In this document: piece after piece, positions 15,542 through 23,379 of the stretch
Layout: the number at the start of each line of letters is the position of its first letter
Position numbering within the stretch: the stretch's first letter is position 1
Assembly: GCA_016550415.1 (NCBI GenBank)
Contig: JABXGU010000154.1
Span: forward strand, 1 to 33,227
From: an archaeon
Lineage (GTDB): Archaea; Asgardarchaeota; Hermodarchaeia; Hermodarchaeales; Hermodarchaeaceae
Length of the DNA stretch: 33,227 nucleotides
Direction of reading: 5' to 3'
Translations under genes and position numbers: made by a program
The notes under the pieces: model-generated
What the model saw: the letters and a program-made list of their open reading frames with translations, nothing else
Told to the model about the DNA's origin: nothing
The model's database searches: none

Positions 15542-16383
15542 ACTGGAATAATCTGTTGAGTCCCCGTATTATCGATGTATAGGGCTTTTCCATCAATTGG
15601 TTTTCCATAATCACGACATGAGAAGAGGCTTAGGATGAGATTATCAAAATATCTATGGAAACCGTGTAGAAACACTTCATGAGCTCGTACAATGAGTTCC
15701 AAATTGTTCTGTTTCAAGAATTGCTCTGTTACATCACGACCAAATGCTCGTGCATTTCCTCCTCGCATACTTGGTGCAAATCCTCTCAAATGCTCCTGTG
15801 GGTCATTCCATAACATTTGGAAACTGACGGGGTGATTAACCTCCTCTTCTCTTGGCAACGCATTGATTTCTTTGACAAGATTCAGGTTTTCTGAGAGACC
15901 ACCATGAACCGCAAAGATCCGATTTTTCGAGCTTTTAGCAGCCAGTGGCATCTCAGCAAAGCTAAGCGAATATTCATGATATAGGTCGCCAAGCTTTTGT
16001 TTCACTTCAAAATAGAAGCCATACCGATAATTGACACTTGGTGTCTCATGATTACCTCGAAGAAGAATTAGTCGATTTGGAGCTTGCCGCTTAAGTTCAT
16101 AGAGGAGGCTAATGTTTTCTATTTGATATGGTCCCCGGTCCACATAATCACCAAGAAAAACAAAAGTGACTGGAGTTTCCCAGTATTTAGTCAAGAGCGC
16201 TTGAGTTGCTGTCCAGTCGCCGTGTGTATCTCCAATAAATATGAGTGGACTCTCTGGAAGATGAATAAGTCGTGATTCCTTTTTAAATACTTTAGTAACT
16301 TCTTCTACCAGTTGTATGATATGTTCACGTTCACAGCGAGAAGCTTGTTGAATTGCGTTCTTTAGTTCCCGTTGCGAAACCAA
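15538..16383 (-). CDS. PPP-family Ser/Thr protein phosphatase (PP1/PP2A-like)
   Basis: A 281-residue metallophosphatase with the PPP signature: GDTHGD (51-56; usually GDIHG), GDYVDRG (78-84), LRGNHE (108-113), AVHGGLS (about 158-164), an ML-WNDP segment and RAHE near 234. Length fits a bare catalytic core with no extra domain. It should remove phosphate from Ser/Thr in proteins using two metal ions. The TTG start is supported by a GGAGG 10 nt upstream; the nearby ATG is out of frame. Its 3' end overlaps the receiver gene by 4 nt head-on (CTAA holds both stops), so their transcripts collide. Function in the same pathway as the receiver is possible but unproven. Confidence 0.92.
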   Translation of the reverse strand: MVSQRELKNAIQQASRCEREHIIQLVEEVTKVFKKESRLIHLPESPLIFIGDTHGDWTATQALLTKYWETPVTFVFLGDYVDRGPYQIENISLLYELKRQAPNRLILLRGNHETPSVNYRYGFYFEVKQKLGDLYHEYSLSFAEMPLAAKSSKNRIFAVHGGLSENLNLVKEINALPREEEVNHPVSFQMLWNDPQEHLRGFAPSMRGGNARAFGRDVTEQFLKQNNLELIVRAHEVFLHGFHRYFDNLILSLFSCRDYGKPIDGKALYIDNTGTQQIIPV

Positions 16384-16393
16384 GTTATTGTTT

Positions 16394-16398
16394 CCTCC
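16394..16398 (-). promoter_or_regulatory. Shine-Dalgarno that decides the TTG start of the phosphatase
   Basis: GGAGG on the minus strand, 10 nt before the TTG at 16383; no in-frame ATG is better placed. Confidence 0.6.
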
Positions 16399-16465
16399 AT
16401 TCTTAGCTATAGTAAGCTGTAGGAGAAAACCGTATTTTGAAGTTTCGCATTATCTTGTTGTTCAG

Positions 16466-17407
16466 CTAGTCAGGTTCTATGCGGGTTCCAGCTTTACCTT
16501 CAAGGGCGAGTGCCATATTCTCAGGTGAGGTAATGATTGCTAATTCGCCGCCTTGATCTAGAAATGATATTACTGATTCTATTTTTGGCTGCATTGAGCC
16601 TGGTGCGAAATGTCCTTCCTTAAGATACCTTCGAGCTTCAGATACAGTCATTTGGTTGATGGCTTTTTTGTCGGGCTTCCCATAATTTAGATACACTTTG
16701 TCAACTGAGGTTGAGATTAGCAACAACTTGGCTTTTATGGCAGCTGCTAAGAGCGCAGAAGCTCGGTCCTTGTCAATAACAGCTGCTACTCCTACCAAGT
16801 TGTTTTGCTCTTCAATTACTGGAATTCCGCCACCCCCAACGGTGATTACTGCAAACCCTTCCTTTAGCAGGCGAATGATTGCTGGTGCTTCAATTACTTG
16901 ACGTGGAATTGGCGATGGGACAACCCGTCTCCAACCTCGTCCTGCATCCTCAACAATGTGCCAGCCATCAGATTCACGTCTCTGAGCTGTATCTTTATCC
17001 ATAAATGAACCAATTGGCTTGTTCGGTTTTTCAAAGGCTGGGTCATCCTTGTCGACTAGAACTTGGGTAACAACAGTAACAGCCTGCTTCTTCATTTTTC
17101 GCTTTTGGAATTCGCCATAAAGAATTTGCTGAAGCATATAGCCAATAGCGCCTTGTGTATCTGCACCACAGAAGTCAAGGGGGACTTCGTGGAGTTCATG
17201 GGCAGCTAGTTCAGATCGGCGCAAGATGAAGCCAACTTGGGGACCATTACCATGAGTGATGGCAACATCCCACCCTCGTTGAATTAGATCTGCAATGTGC
17301 TTGCAGGTTTCTTGGGCTGCTGCATATTGATCTGGAACAGTTTGATGACTTTTATCCTTAATGAGTGAATTACCACCAATTGCTACTACTGCAATCCTTG
17401 ATGTCAT
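16466..17407 (-). CDS. arcC: Carbamate kinase
   Basis: A 313-residue amino-acid-kinase-fold enzyme making ATP from carbamoyl phosphate and ADP, or the reverse. Landmarks are AIGGNSLI near the start, THGNGPQVGFI (about 50-60), DTQGAIGYML, a VVPSPIP segment, GGGGIPVIEE, VIDKDRASALLA and SVDKVYLNYGKPD, with APGSMQPKIE near the end. Length is standard. No arginine deiminase or ornithine carbamoyltransferase gene is in the window, so it is not in an arc operon; carbamoyl phosphate may come from another route such as purine or agmatine breakdown, or the enzyme may supply it for synthesis. It is divergent from the threonine dehydratase gene across a 153-bp gap. Confidence 0.93.
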   Translation of the reverse strand: MTSRIAVVAIGGNSLIKDKSHQTVPDQYAAAQETCKHIADLIQRGWDVAITHGNGPQVGFILRRSELAAHELHEVPLDFCGADTQGAIGYMLQQILYGEFQKRKMKKQAVTVVTQVLVDKDDPAFEKPNKPIGSFMDKDTAQRRESDGWHIVEDAGRGWRRVVPSPIPRQVIEAPAIIRLLKEGFAVITVGGGGIPVIEEQNNLVGVAAVIDKDRASALLAAAIKAKLLLISTSVDKVYLNYGKPDKKAINQMTVSEARRYLKEGHFAPGSMQPKIESVISFLDQGGELAIITSPENMALALEGKAGTRIEPD

Positions 17408-17560
17408 TCTCTGGACACTCTCAAAAGATTAAATTCATGTGAGGCACTACCTCGCCCTACGTGTCTATTTTAAGGCTTTCTCTACTGGAAAAAACCAGAT
17501 TCCTCAAATTTTTACTAGAATAAAAAACACTTTTGGCAATGGTCAGCAAATTAGATAATT

Positions 17561-18511
17561 ATGGTTAATTTTCAAGATGTCAAAGCGGCCCATGAACGAA
17601 TTAGACGCGCAATAATTCAAACCCCTATAATGACTTCATTGACAATCAATCGTTTAGCAAATTGTAGTATCTTTTTCAAATGCGAGAATTTCCAGCGGAT
17701 TGGTGCTTTCAAATTCAGAGGTGCTTACAATGCGCTTATTCAACTCTCACCCAAGGAACGAACGCAGGGTGTTATAGCCCATTCTTCAGGGAATCACGCT
17801 CAAGCAGTAGCACTGGCGGCCAAGATGCTCAATATGAAAGCGACCATCGTAATGCCAAGCGACTCTTCTCCTGTCAAACTAGCTGCCACTAGAGAATATG
17901 GTGCAGAAGTTATTCTGTGTAAATCAACAGTTGAAGATCGAGCTAAAACTACAAGTGATCTTATCGCTAAACACAATTACATCCTAATTCATCCATATGA
18001 TGATGTTCGTGTAATTGCTGGGAATGGAACTGTAGCTCTCGAATTAATCGAGGAAGTTGGGGCACTCGACTATATGTTTGCACCCATTGGAGGCGGAGGA
18101 CTAATTTGCGGCACAGCAATAGCGACAAAAGCTCTCTGTCCCAAAGCAAAAATCATAGGTGTTGAACCTGCAAATGCAGATGACGCCTATCGTTCATTCA
18201 AAGCGCGCAAGCTACTTCCCAGTGTCAACCCCAACACTATAGCAGACGGGCTCCGTACTTCGCTTAGTGAATTAACTTTCAGGATAATCCGTAGTACTGT
18301 TGATGATATCATCACCGTAACAGAAGCTGAAATAGTCAACGCAATGCGGCTACTTTGGGAACGGATGAAAATTATCGTTGAACCTTCTGGAGCGGTTCCT
18401 CTGGCTGGGCTATTAAAAATGGGTAATCAGCTAGAAAATCAACGGGTCGGTATTATACTCAGTGGAGGAAATGTTGACCTATCAGAATTCTTTGAAAAAT
18501 ATCCAATCTGA
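17561..18511 (+). CDS. Threonine/serine dehydratase, PLP fold type II
   Basis: A 316-residue enzyme that should deaminate threonine to 2-oxobutanoate and ammonia, or serine to pyruvate. Lys51 in GAFKFRGA forms the PLP Schiff base, SSGNHAQ (75-81) holds the substrate loop, the GGGGL loop (176-180) binds the phosphate of PLP, and LSGGNVDL lies near the C-terminus. There is no ACT regulatory domain, so it resembles catabolic threonine dehydratase or serine racemase rather than the feedback-inhibited biosynthetic enzyme. Ammonia and energy release would fit amino-acid catabolism. Serine racemase activity cannot be excluded. Confidence 0.9.
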   Translation: MVNFQDVKAAHERIRRAIIQTPIMTSLTINRLANCSIFFKCENFQRIGAFKFRGAYNALIQLSPKERTQGVIAHSSGNHAQAVALAAKMLNMKATIVMPSDSSPVKLAATREYGAEVILCKSTVEDRAKTTSDLIAKHNYILIHPYDDVRVIAGNGTVALELIEEVGALDYMFAPIGGGGLICGTAIATKALCPKAKIIGVEPANADDAYRSFKARKLLPSVNPNTIADGLRTSLSELTFRIIRSTVDDIITVTEAEIVNAMRLLWERMKIIVEPSGAVPLAGLLKMGNQLENQRVGIILSGGNVDLSEFFEKYPI

Positions 18512-18592
18512 AAAACTGGAGACTGGTATTTCATCAAATACTGATTCTATTAGGGAAAAACAGGAGAAAGAGATCTCATTGCGGATACACTA

Positions 18593-19783
18593 GTGAGAGA
18601 GAAACCTTTAGTTGGTCAAACAATTGAGAATAGGATACTGGAGAATATTGTGATGACTGTATCTCCCGATCAAGAGTTATTGCGATTAAAAGTAGCCCTA
18701 CTAAGTCATGGTATTATCCTTCCACCAAGGGAAGTTGGTGGCCGAGGGGGAGGTGCAGGACCCACACTCGGACGCTATTTCCTCTTAGATGAAGATGTTG
18801 TTGTGAATGCACCGGCTCGTCATGGAGAACAAGCCAAACGACTGGGTGCTCTAGCCGTCGAAGCTTCCCAAAATGGTCAATTTCAAATTGTTGGCTTTGG
18901 CAAAACACACCAAACAATACAGGCAGTTTCACGCCCTAAGTTCTATGACAAACAACTTCCTGATGGAACCCCAATGACCCATGTAGCTCTCGTACATGGT
19001 GTTGACTGCTTGGCAAGTACAATAGTCCAGCAGTGTGACTATTTTTCCAAAGGTAATGAGTGTCATTTTTGCAGCCTTCCCCTCTCACTTAGAATGGGCA
19101 ACACAATGCTCAGAAAAAAACCAGAACAATTCCTGGCTGTCCTTCAGGCTGCTGAAAAGGAGGGACGCGCAAATCACATACTCCTCACGATTGGAAGTCA
19201 ATCTCGTTCAGATCGTGGTGCCAAAGATTACGTCGAATTCATAGAAGTGCTGCGCAAACACACTCAACTTCCTATTGGAGTACAACTCGAACCTCCTTCT
19301 TCACCTGAACAATTGCAATCTTTACATGATGTTGGAGTTGACACCATTGGTATTCACATTGAATCCTTTGATGATAATGTGCGTAGACGTTATTGCCCTG
19401 GCAAGTTTCAATATGCAGATTATTCCAAGTATTTAGCAGCTTGGAAAACCGCTGTCAAAATCTTTGGACCTGGTCAAGTTAGTACATTTGTACTCCTCGG
19501 GCTAGGTGATAGTTCTGAGCAGCTTCGTACCGGCTTCGAAAAGTGTACAAAAATCGGTGTAATTCCAGTACCTGTTCCTTGTCGACCCAATCCTGGTTCT
19601 CGTCTTGAAAACTTCATTCCTGACTATGTTGGAAAGTTAGACCAGACAATCAATACATATCTTGATTGTGCACGCTTTCTCAAACAGTATAAGTTAAATC
19701 CCTTCAATCATCTTGCAGGTTGCATTCGATGCGGAGGCTGCACAGCCCTTAAAGAAGCCTACCGTGTATTAACTCCTACATAA
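18593..19783 (+). CDS. Radical SAM protein, MSMEG_0568-like
   Basis: A 396-residue radical SAM enzyme. The 4Fe-4S motif is C-X8-C-X2-C (Cys148, 157, 160 in QQCDYFSKGNECHFC), unlike the classical CX3CX2C. From memory of the family, GGRGGGAGPT, SRPKFYDKQLPDG, HGVDCLASTIVQ and FGPGQVSTFVLLGLGD match the MSMEG_0568 type. A second Cys cluster, C-X2-C-X2-C (377, 380, 383), may hold an auxiliary cluster. In bacteria this family sits in a conserved cluster with a nitrilase-like hydrolase and a GNAT; here a GNAT gene follows 42 bp downstream but no nitrilase is present. The start is the GTG at 18593 or the ATG at 18653; the upstream AGGAGAAAG fits neither spacing well. The reaction is unknown. Confidence 0.85.
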   Translation: MREKPLVGQTIENRILENIVMTVSPDQELLRLKVALLSHGIILPPREVGGRGGGAGPTLGRYFLLDEDVVVNAPARHGEQAKRLGALAVEASQNGQFQIVGFGKTHQTIQAVSRPKFYDKQLPDGTPMTHVALVHGVDCLASTIVQQCDYFSKGNECHFCSLPLSLRMGNTMLRKKPEQFLAVLQAAEKEGRANHILLTIGSQSRSDRGAKDYVEFIEVLRKHTQLPIGVQLEPPSSPEQLQSLHDVGVDTIGIHIESFDDNVRRRYCPGKFQYADYSKYLAAWKTAVKIFGPGQVSTFVLLGLGDSSEQLRTGFEKCTKIGVIPVPVPCRPNPGSRLENFIPDYVGKLDQTINTYLDCARFLKQYKLNPFNHLAGCIRCGGCTALKEAYRVLTPT

Positions 19784-19825
19784 GAAATCGGGAGCCATCA
19801 CAAATACTATGGGTGAAATGCATAG

Positions 19826-20344
19826 ATGGCATCACAACCTCCCAATCCATCCAAATTACCAGAAGAAAACAAACGAATCCTAATAACCGAATTCTCTGAA
19901 AGTGATGCATCTGAAATCGCTGAACTTCTTGAAATCGTTTGGCCTCACGCTAAGGGAGTCCCTCCAATTTGGCGACAAAAACGATGCCTTACCTCATCAC
20001 AGGTTGTGGAGGAGATGAGAGCCGGATACCACTATTTTGGCTCTCGTATTGATGGACGTATTGTAGGATTTTACAAGCTCTTTAAAACACCTGAAGGTCT
20101 GTTGGGTGAACACCAGACGGTACATCCAGATTATAGACATCGGGGACTTGTACGCGCAATGTACCGGCAGTTCATCGATTACGCCAAGGAACAGGGTGCC
20201 CCTGCCAATCTATGTAACATTCTCGTGAGTGAGAAGAATATGTGCCGACTAGTTGAAAGTTATGGATTCCAACCCTATGGGGCACCTTACGAACAAGCAC
20301 CAGGTATGGTTGTTCAACTATACAGACGACTAACCAAACAATAA
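19826..20344 (+). CDS. GNAT-family N-acetyltransferase
   Basis: A 172-residue GNAT. The acetyl-CoA loop is RHRGLVRA (104-111), preceded by the strand GEHQTVHPDY, and VSEKNMCRLVESYGFQPYG near the C-terminus gives the usual last helix and strand. The fold and acetyl-CoA binding are secure; the substrate is unknown. It lies 42 bp after the MSMEG_0568-like radical SAM gene on the same strand, recalling the bacterial cluster in which a GNAT accompanies that enzyme. So it may modify the same product, though GNATs are common and the pairing could be chance. Confidence 0.85.
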   Translation: MASQPPNPSKLPEENKRILITEFSESDASEIAELLEIVWPHAKGVPPIWRQKRCLTSSQVVEEMRAGYHYFGSRIDGRIVGFYKLFKTPEGLLGEHQTVHPDYRHRGLVRAMYRQFIDYAKEQGAPANLCNILVSEKNMCRLVESYGFQPYGAPYEQAPGMVVQLYRRLTKQ

Positions 20345-20431
20345 ATCAGCAATCACTAACTCTGATAAAAACTAACTATACAATTTTGAATATCTTCATT
20401 CAGAGGCGCTTCTCTTGATAAATGGGAGGGT

Positions 20432-20478
20432 GGGCAAGCACATGATTGCAGCTTTACATATTTAGTAATGGCTTGCCC
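20432..20478. repeat. 8-base inverted repeat at the 3' end of the permease gene
   Basis: GGGCAAGC (20432-20439) and GCTTGCCC (20471-20478) flank a 31-nt loop between the GNAT gene and the convergent permease; the right arm ends at the first base of the permease stop triplet. Possibly a shared 3'-end structure. Confidence 0.3.
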
Positions 20479-21476
20479 TAATCGTAGCGGACTCTAGGAT
20501 CGAGGAAGCCGTAGAGCATGTCTGCGATGAAGTTTGCGATGATTACGGTGAATGCCATTATGTAGAATATGGCCTGTAGCACTGGATAGTTCTGCAGTGT
20601 TACTGATTCGAATATTAATCTTCCAAGCCCGTACCAGTTGAAAACCGTTTCAGTGAGCGTGGCTCCTGTAATCAGGAATCCAAATGTGAGTGCTATCATG
20701 GTTACAAGTGGAAGTATAGCATTGCGTAGAGCGTGCTTAAAGAGGACTGTTCGTTCATCCACTCCCTTGGCTCGAGCGGTGACAATGTAGTCCTCGGTTA
20801 ATACGTCGATGAGGTTGTTCCGCATAACAAGCATATAGCCGCCGTAAGAGACGAGAGCCAATGTTAATGAAGGAAGGACCAGGTGCCATCCGATGTCAAG
20901 GATTCTTAGCAGGGGATCCGTTGGGGGCGGCCGGCTCATGGTTCCACCCATGGGGAAGAGACCGAAGCCGAACCAGAGTTGCCAGTAGAAACCGAATAGT
21001 AGTATGAATATCATGCCTAACCAGAAGGTGGGCACTGAATAGAAGGTGAGAGCTGTTGTCACCATGCCCATATCATATTTGCTGCCTCGCTTAGAGGCTG
21101 CTGAGATTCCCACAACGACGCCTATGATTATTGTTAGGATGGCCGCTGTTCCCATGAGGAGAAGGGTGTTGGGAAGACGTGAAGCAATTGACTCAATAAC
21201 GGGACGGAAACCCTCTGTAAATGAGTACCCGAATTGAAAAGTAAACATGTTGACAATGTAATTACAGAATTGAATGTGCAAAGGTTGATTTAGTCCCCAC
21301 ATTCTTTCAAGTAATGCAGCAAGTTCAGGCGCGTTTTGGATTAGTTGTGGTGCCAACACAATTGAAACAGGATTTCCTGGCATTATGCGGAAAACAAAGA
21401 AATTGAAGGTTATAGCGCCTAAGATTAGAATAATACTATTAATGATACGTCGAAGGATGAATTCTCGTATACCCAT
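20478..21476 (-). CDS. dppB: DppB/OppB-type ABC transporter permease, without partner genes
   Basis: A 332-residue inner membrane permease for di- or oligopeptides (some relatives carry nickel or sugars). It has the short N-terminal span and RIMPGNP motif typical of DppB, about six membrane segments, and the EAA loop DYIVTARAKGVDERTVLFKH near 229-248 that contacts the ATPase. The C-terminus LDPRVRYD is also typical. Dpp systems need a second permease (DppC), one or two ATPases and a binding protein; none is visible in the window, and genes on both sides face the other way. It is either an orphan that shares partners encoded elsewhere or a remnant of a split operon. It is divergent from an ArsR-like regulator gene. 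Confidence 0.93.
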   Translation of the reverse strand: MGIREFILRRIINSIILILGAITFNFFVFRIMPGNPVSIVLAPQLIQNAPELAALLERMWGLNQPLHIQFCNYIVNMFTFQFGYSFTEGFRPVIESIASRLPNTLLLMGTAAILTIIIGVVVGISAASKRGSKYDMGMVTTALTFYSVPTFWLGMIFILLFGFYWQLWFGFGLFPMGGTMSRPPPTDPLLRILDIGWHLVLPSLTLALVSYGGYMLVMRNNLIDVLTEDYIVTARAKGVDERTVLFKHALRNAILPLVTMIALTFGFLITGATLTETVFNWYGLGRLIFESVTLQNYPVLQAIFYIMAFTVIIANFIADMLYGFLDPRVRYD

Positions 21477-21611
21477 TTTTTAGCACCGTTTTTGTAATTA
21501 TTTTCTTGGGCAGACAAATCGCCTATTGATCGCATCAATTGTGATGCCACAAGGAAATCGTGTCTTGCTCTATCAAGTAAGTGTATGGCTCTCACATTAT
21601 TCTACAGCTTT

Positions 21612-21639
21612 GAACACTCTGTTCAATGTTTTAGAACAG
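21612..21639. promoter_or_regulatory. GAACA/TGTTC operator-like repeats
   Basis: GAACA (21612-21616), TGTTC (21620-21624) and GAACA (21634-21638) form two inverted pairs: GAACA-CTC-TGTTC, and CTGTTC-N9-GAACAG. They end 12 nt before the BRE of the regulator gene in the divergent gap, so they may be its own operator. Confidence 0.4.
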
Positions 21640-21650
21640 TCGTCGGCTTC

Positions 21651-21670
21651 AAAAAGGAAAAGCTTTTATA
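21651..21670 (+). promoter_or_regulatory. BRE/TATA promoter of the ArsR-like regulator
   Basis: AAAAAGGAAA (BRE) runs into AGCTTTTATA (TATA element) about 35 nt before the ATG at 21702. Transcription should begin within about 10 nt of the start codon, giving a nearly leaderless mRNA. Confidence 0.6.
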
Positions 21671-21701
21671 CTTTATTAAATAAAAAATTAACAGAGTTAA
21701 G

Positions 21702-21950
21702 ATGTTAGGACAAAACGATGTTACTGATCACAGTACAAGGCGGAAAATCCTGCGTAAGCTGTCGAAAGATAAGGCTTTCCTCCGTGAAATTGCCAAGGAT
21801 CTTGACATACCAACATCTACTGCTGCTTACCATCTAAAACGTCTCACCCAGAATGGACTTCTCTTGGAGACACGGGGGGTCTATCATGTTTTCTATCGCC
21901 TATCCGAAAAAGGTCGTGAACTAGTCGAAGACACAGTGGGGGCAATTTAG
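21702..21950 (+). CDS. Small ArsR-like winged-helix regulator
   Basis: An 82-residue DNA-binding protein. RRKILRKLSKDKAFLREIAK and LDIPTSTAAYHLKRLTQNGL form the helix-turn-helix, with the recognition helix near TSTAAYHLKRL; GVYHVFYRLSEKGRELV forms the wing and last helix. No metal-binding Cys cluster is visible, so it may not be a metal sensor. It has a very clear BRE/TATA promoter at 21651-21670, with GAACA/TGTTC repeats just upstream, which suggests autoregulation. It is divergent from the permease gene at 21476 and may also control it. Confidence 0.85.
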   Translation: MLGQNDVTDHSTRRKILRKLSKDKAFLREIAKDLDIPTSTAAYHLKRLTQNGLLLETRGVYHVFYRLSEKGRELVEDTVGAI

Positions 21951-22035
21951 TAGGCTATTATCTTTCCCAGCTCGACGCGGTTCTCCGCCCCCTAATTCTT
22001 TTTAGAGTTAATTTACGCTTCACAAGCTCTGATGC

Positions 22036-22079
22036 CTTAGAATCCTTTGAATTTTAATTCTGATTCAAAAATCGCTAAG
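22036..22079. terminator. Nested inverted repeat between convergent genes
   Basis: TTTGAAT (22046-22052) pairs with ATTCAAA (22063-22069), and outer CTTAG (22036-22040) with CTAAG (22075-22079), between the regulator and HEAT-repeat genes. It could end transcripts from both sides. Confidence 0.3.
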
Positions 22080-22758
22080 AATCACAATTATTCTCTGTTC
22101 CATTTGTGTTATGCATAAGGAGTCTGAGTGAAATTCTAGCCTCATGGGACACGAGTTCATCTTCGTCGTGTTCAACTACATGTTGTAGTAGTGGTTTTGC
22201 CCGTGGATCAAGTAAAAAACCAAAACCTACTGCTGCACCCAACCGAACCATTGGGTCTCTGTCGGTAAGTCCACGCTTGAGAGTATCGAATACTCTGGGA
22301 CCTCCCAGCTGTCCGATGGCCCTTAAGATTTGGTCTCGGTTTTCAGGGGTTTCGCCTTCAAATCGATCAATTAGTATTGACGTGACTTGGCTATCGCGTA
22401 GAAATGCAAGAGAACTTATGGTTTGGAAACGGACAGCTGAAACATGATCATTGAGAAGGGGGATTAGTCTGGGTACCTCCTCTTGTGTTCCAATGAAGCC
22501 AATGGCTATAGCTGCTTCTAGTCTGATTATGTGATTGGGGTCTTTGAGTGCTTCTCTCAGTTCTGGCAGTGCTTCACTGGCTTCAGGACCTTGCTGTCCA
22601 AGAAGTCGAATTGCGCTACGACGATCTTCTTGATTTTCACTTGAGAGAGATGCAATGATTTTTTGTCGTTCTTGGCTGCATTCTATGTTTTCTGGGTCAG
22701 CTTTAGAAGTAATGTCAGAAGGTATTCTACCACGTGAACGAGGATTAAATTCTGGCAA
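22075..22758 (-). CDS. HEAT-repeat (PBS lyase-like) protein
   Basis: A 227-residue helical-repeat protein with about five HEAT units: RRSAIRLLGQQGPEA, IRLEAAIAIGFIGT, VRFQTISSLAFLRD, NRDQILRAIGQLGG and VRLGAAVGFGFLLD. Each has the Arg/Ala/Gly pattern of PBS-lyase HEAT repeats. It should be a protein-binding scaffold in the cytoplasm with no catalytic role. The first 30 residues are polar and probably disordered. The start is TTG with AAGGTTT about 8 nt upstream. The small membrane protein gene begins further upstream on the same strand and may share its transcript. The partner is unknown. Confidence 0.85.
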   Translation of the reverse strand: MPEFNPRSRGRIPSDITSKADPENIECSQERQKIIASLSSENQEDRRSAIRLLGQQGPEASEALPELREALKDPNHIIRLEAAIAIGFIGTQEEVPRLIPLLNDHVSAVRFQTISSLAFLRDSQVTSILIDRFEGETPENRDQILRAIGQLGGPRVFDTLKRGLTDRDPMVRLGAAVGFGFLLDPRAKPLLQHVVEHDEDELVSHEARISLRLLMHNTNGTENNCDS

Positions 22759-22850
22759 GTGAGAAACCTTGGCAAAGTGCTGTGCTATTGCTTTATGTGT
22801 ATTACCTTTGTGGCAGATGTTGTGGAAAAATAGCGTTTGACTGGCTATCT

Positions 22851-23357
22851 TTAATGCTTCTTCTTGCGTTTTTCCTTTCTTTTTCGGAGGCGTCGACGGG
22901 GTAGTTCTTCAGTTGGAATTCGTGCCGGGACCTGTTGTTGTGTTCTCAAGAGAGGAGGTTCAGTCTCATGTGGATATACATAATTTGCCAGTAATACTCC
23001 AAGTTGTCCTCCAATTCCTGTGAGAAGTCCACCGACCAGTGATATCACTATTTGGGGTGCAGGAATTACTGAGCTTAGGATAAACCATGCAGCTGCGGAG
23101 GCAAGTGGGTTGATGATGTACATGATTGCGAAGAATGTTAGCCAGACACTTGTTCCTGCCAAGAATGTAATTATCGTAGCCCTTGTACTCCGCTTCATGA
23201 GAAAGCCGCTTAGCCCCCCTGCTATGACTATTAGTAGACCGAGTGTTGTGAGTTGAAGAAAAAAAGCGAAAATGTAGCAAATTAGGAAGCCAGTAATTGG
23301 ATGATGTTTTCTGCGAAAGAAGGTTCGTACGTTTTCACGTGTAATATCCCAGGTCAT
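22851..23357 (-). CDS. Small polytopic membrane protein with a basic tail
   Basis: A 168-residue membrane protein I do not recognise. About four membrane spans lie in residues 20-125 (ITGFLICYIFAFFLQLTTLG, LLIVIAGGLSGFLM, ATIITFLAGTSVWLTFFAIM, and a long hydrophobic stretch that may hold one or two spans up to GVLLANYVY). The C-terminal 40 residues are polar and end in a dense Lys/Arg run (RRRLRKRKEKRKKKH), so the tail should be cytoplasmic and could bind nucleic acid or acidic lipids. The ATG is supported by GGAGG 8 nt upstream. It lies 22 bp downstream of the Ntn hydrolase gene on the same strand, so the two are probably co-transcribed. Confidence 0.75.
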   Translation of the reverse strand: MTWDITRENVRTFFRRKHHPITGFLICYIFAFFLQLTTLGLLIVIAGGLSGFLMKRSTRATIITFLAGTSVWLTFFAIMYIINPLASAAAWFILSSVIPAPQIVISLVGGLLTGIGGQLGVLLANYVYPHETEPPLLRTQQQVPARIPTEELPRRRLRKRKEKRKKKH

Positions 23358-23379
23358 AGAGTATTCCTCCTCATGGTTG

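Noticed and set aside
16466..17407. Arginine deiminase (arc) operon
   Set aside because: Only carbamate kinase is present; no arcA or arcB lies in the window.
21526..21708. 60-codon open frame before the ArsR-like regulator
   Set aside because: It contains the clear BRE/TATA promoter and operator-like repeats of the regulator, has no family-like sequence and overlaps the regulator start.
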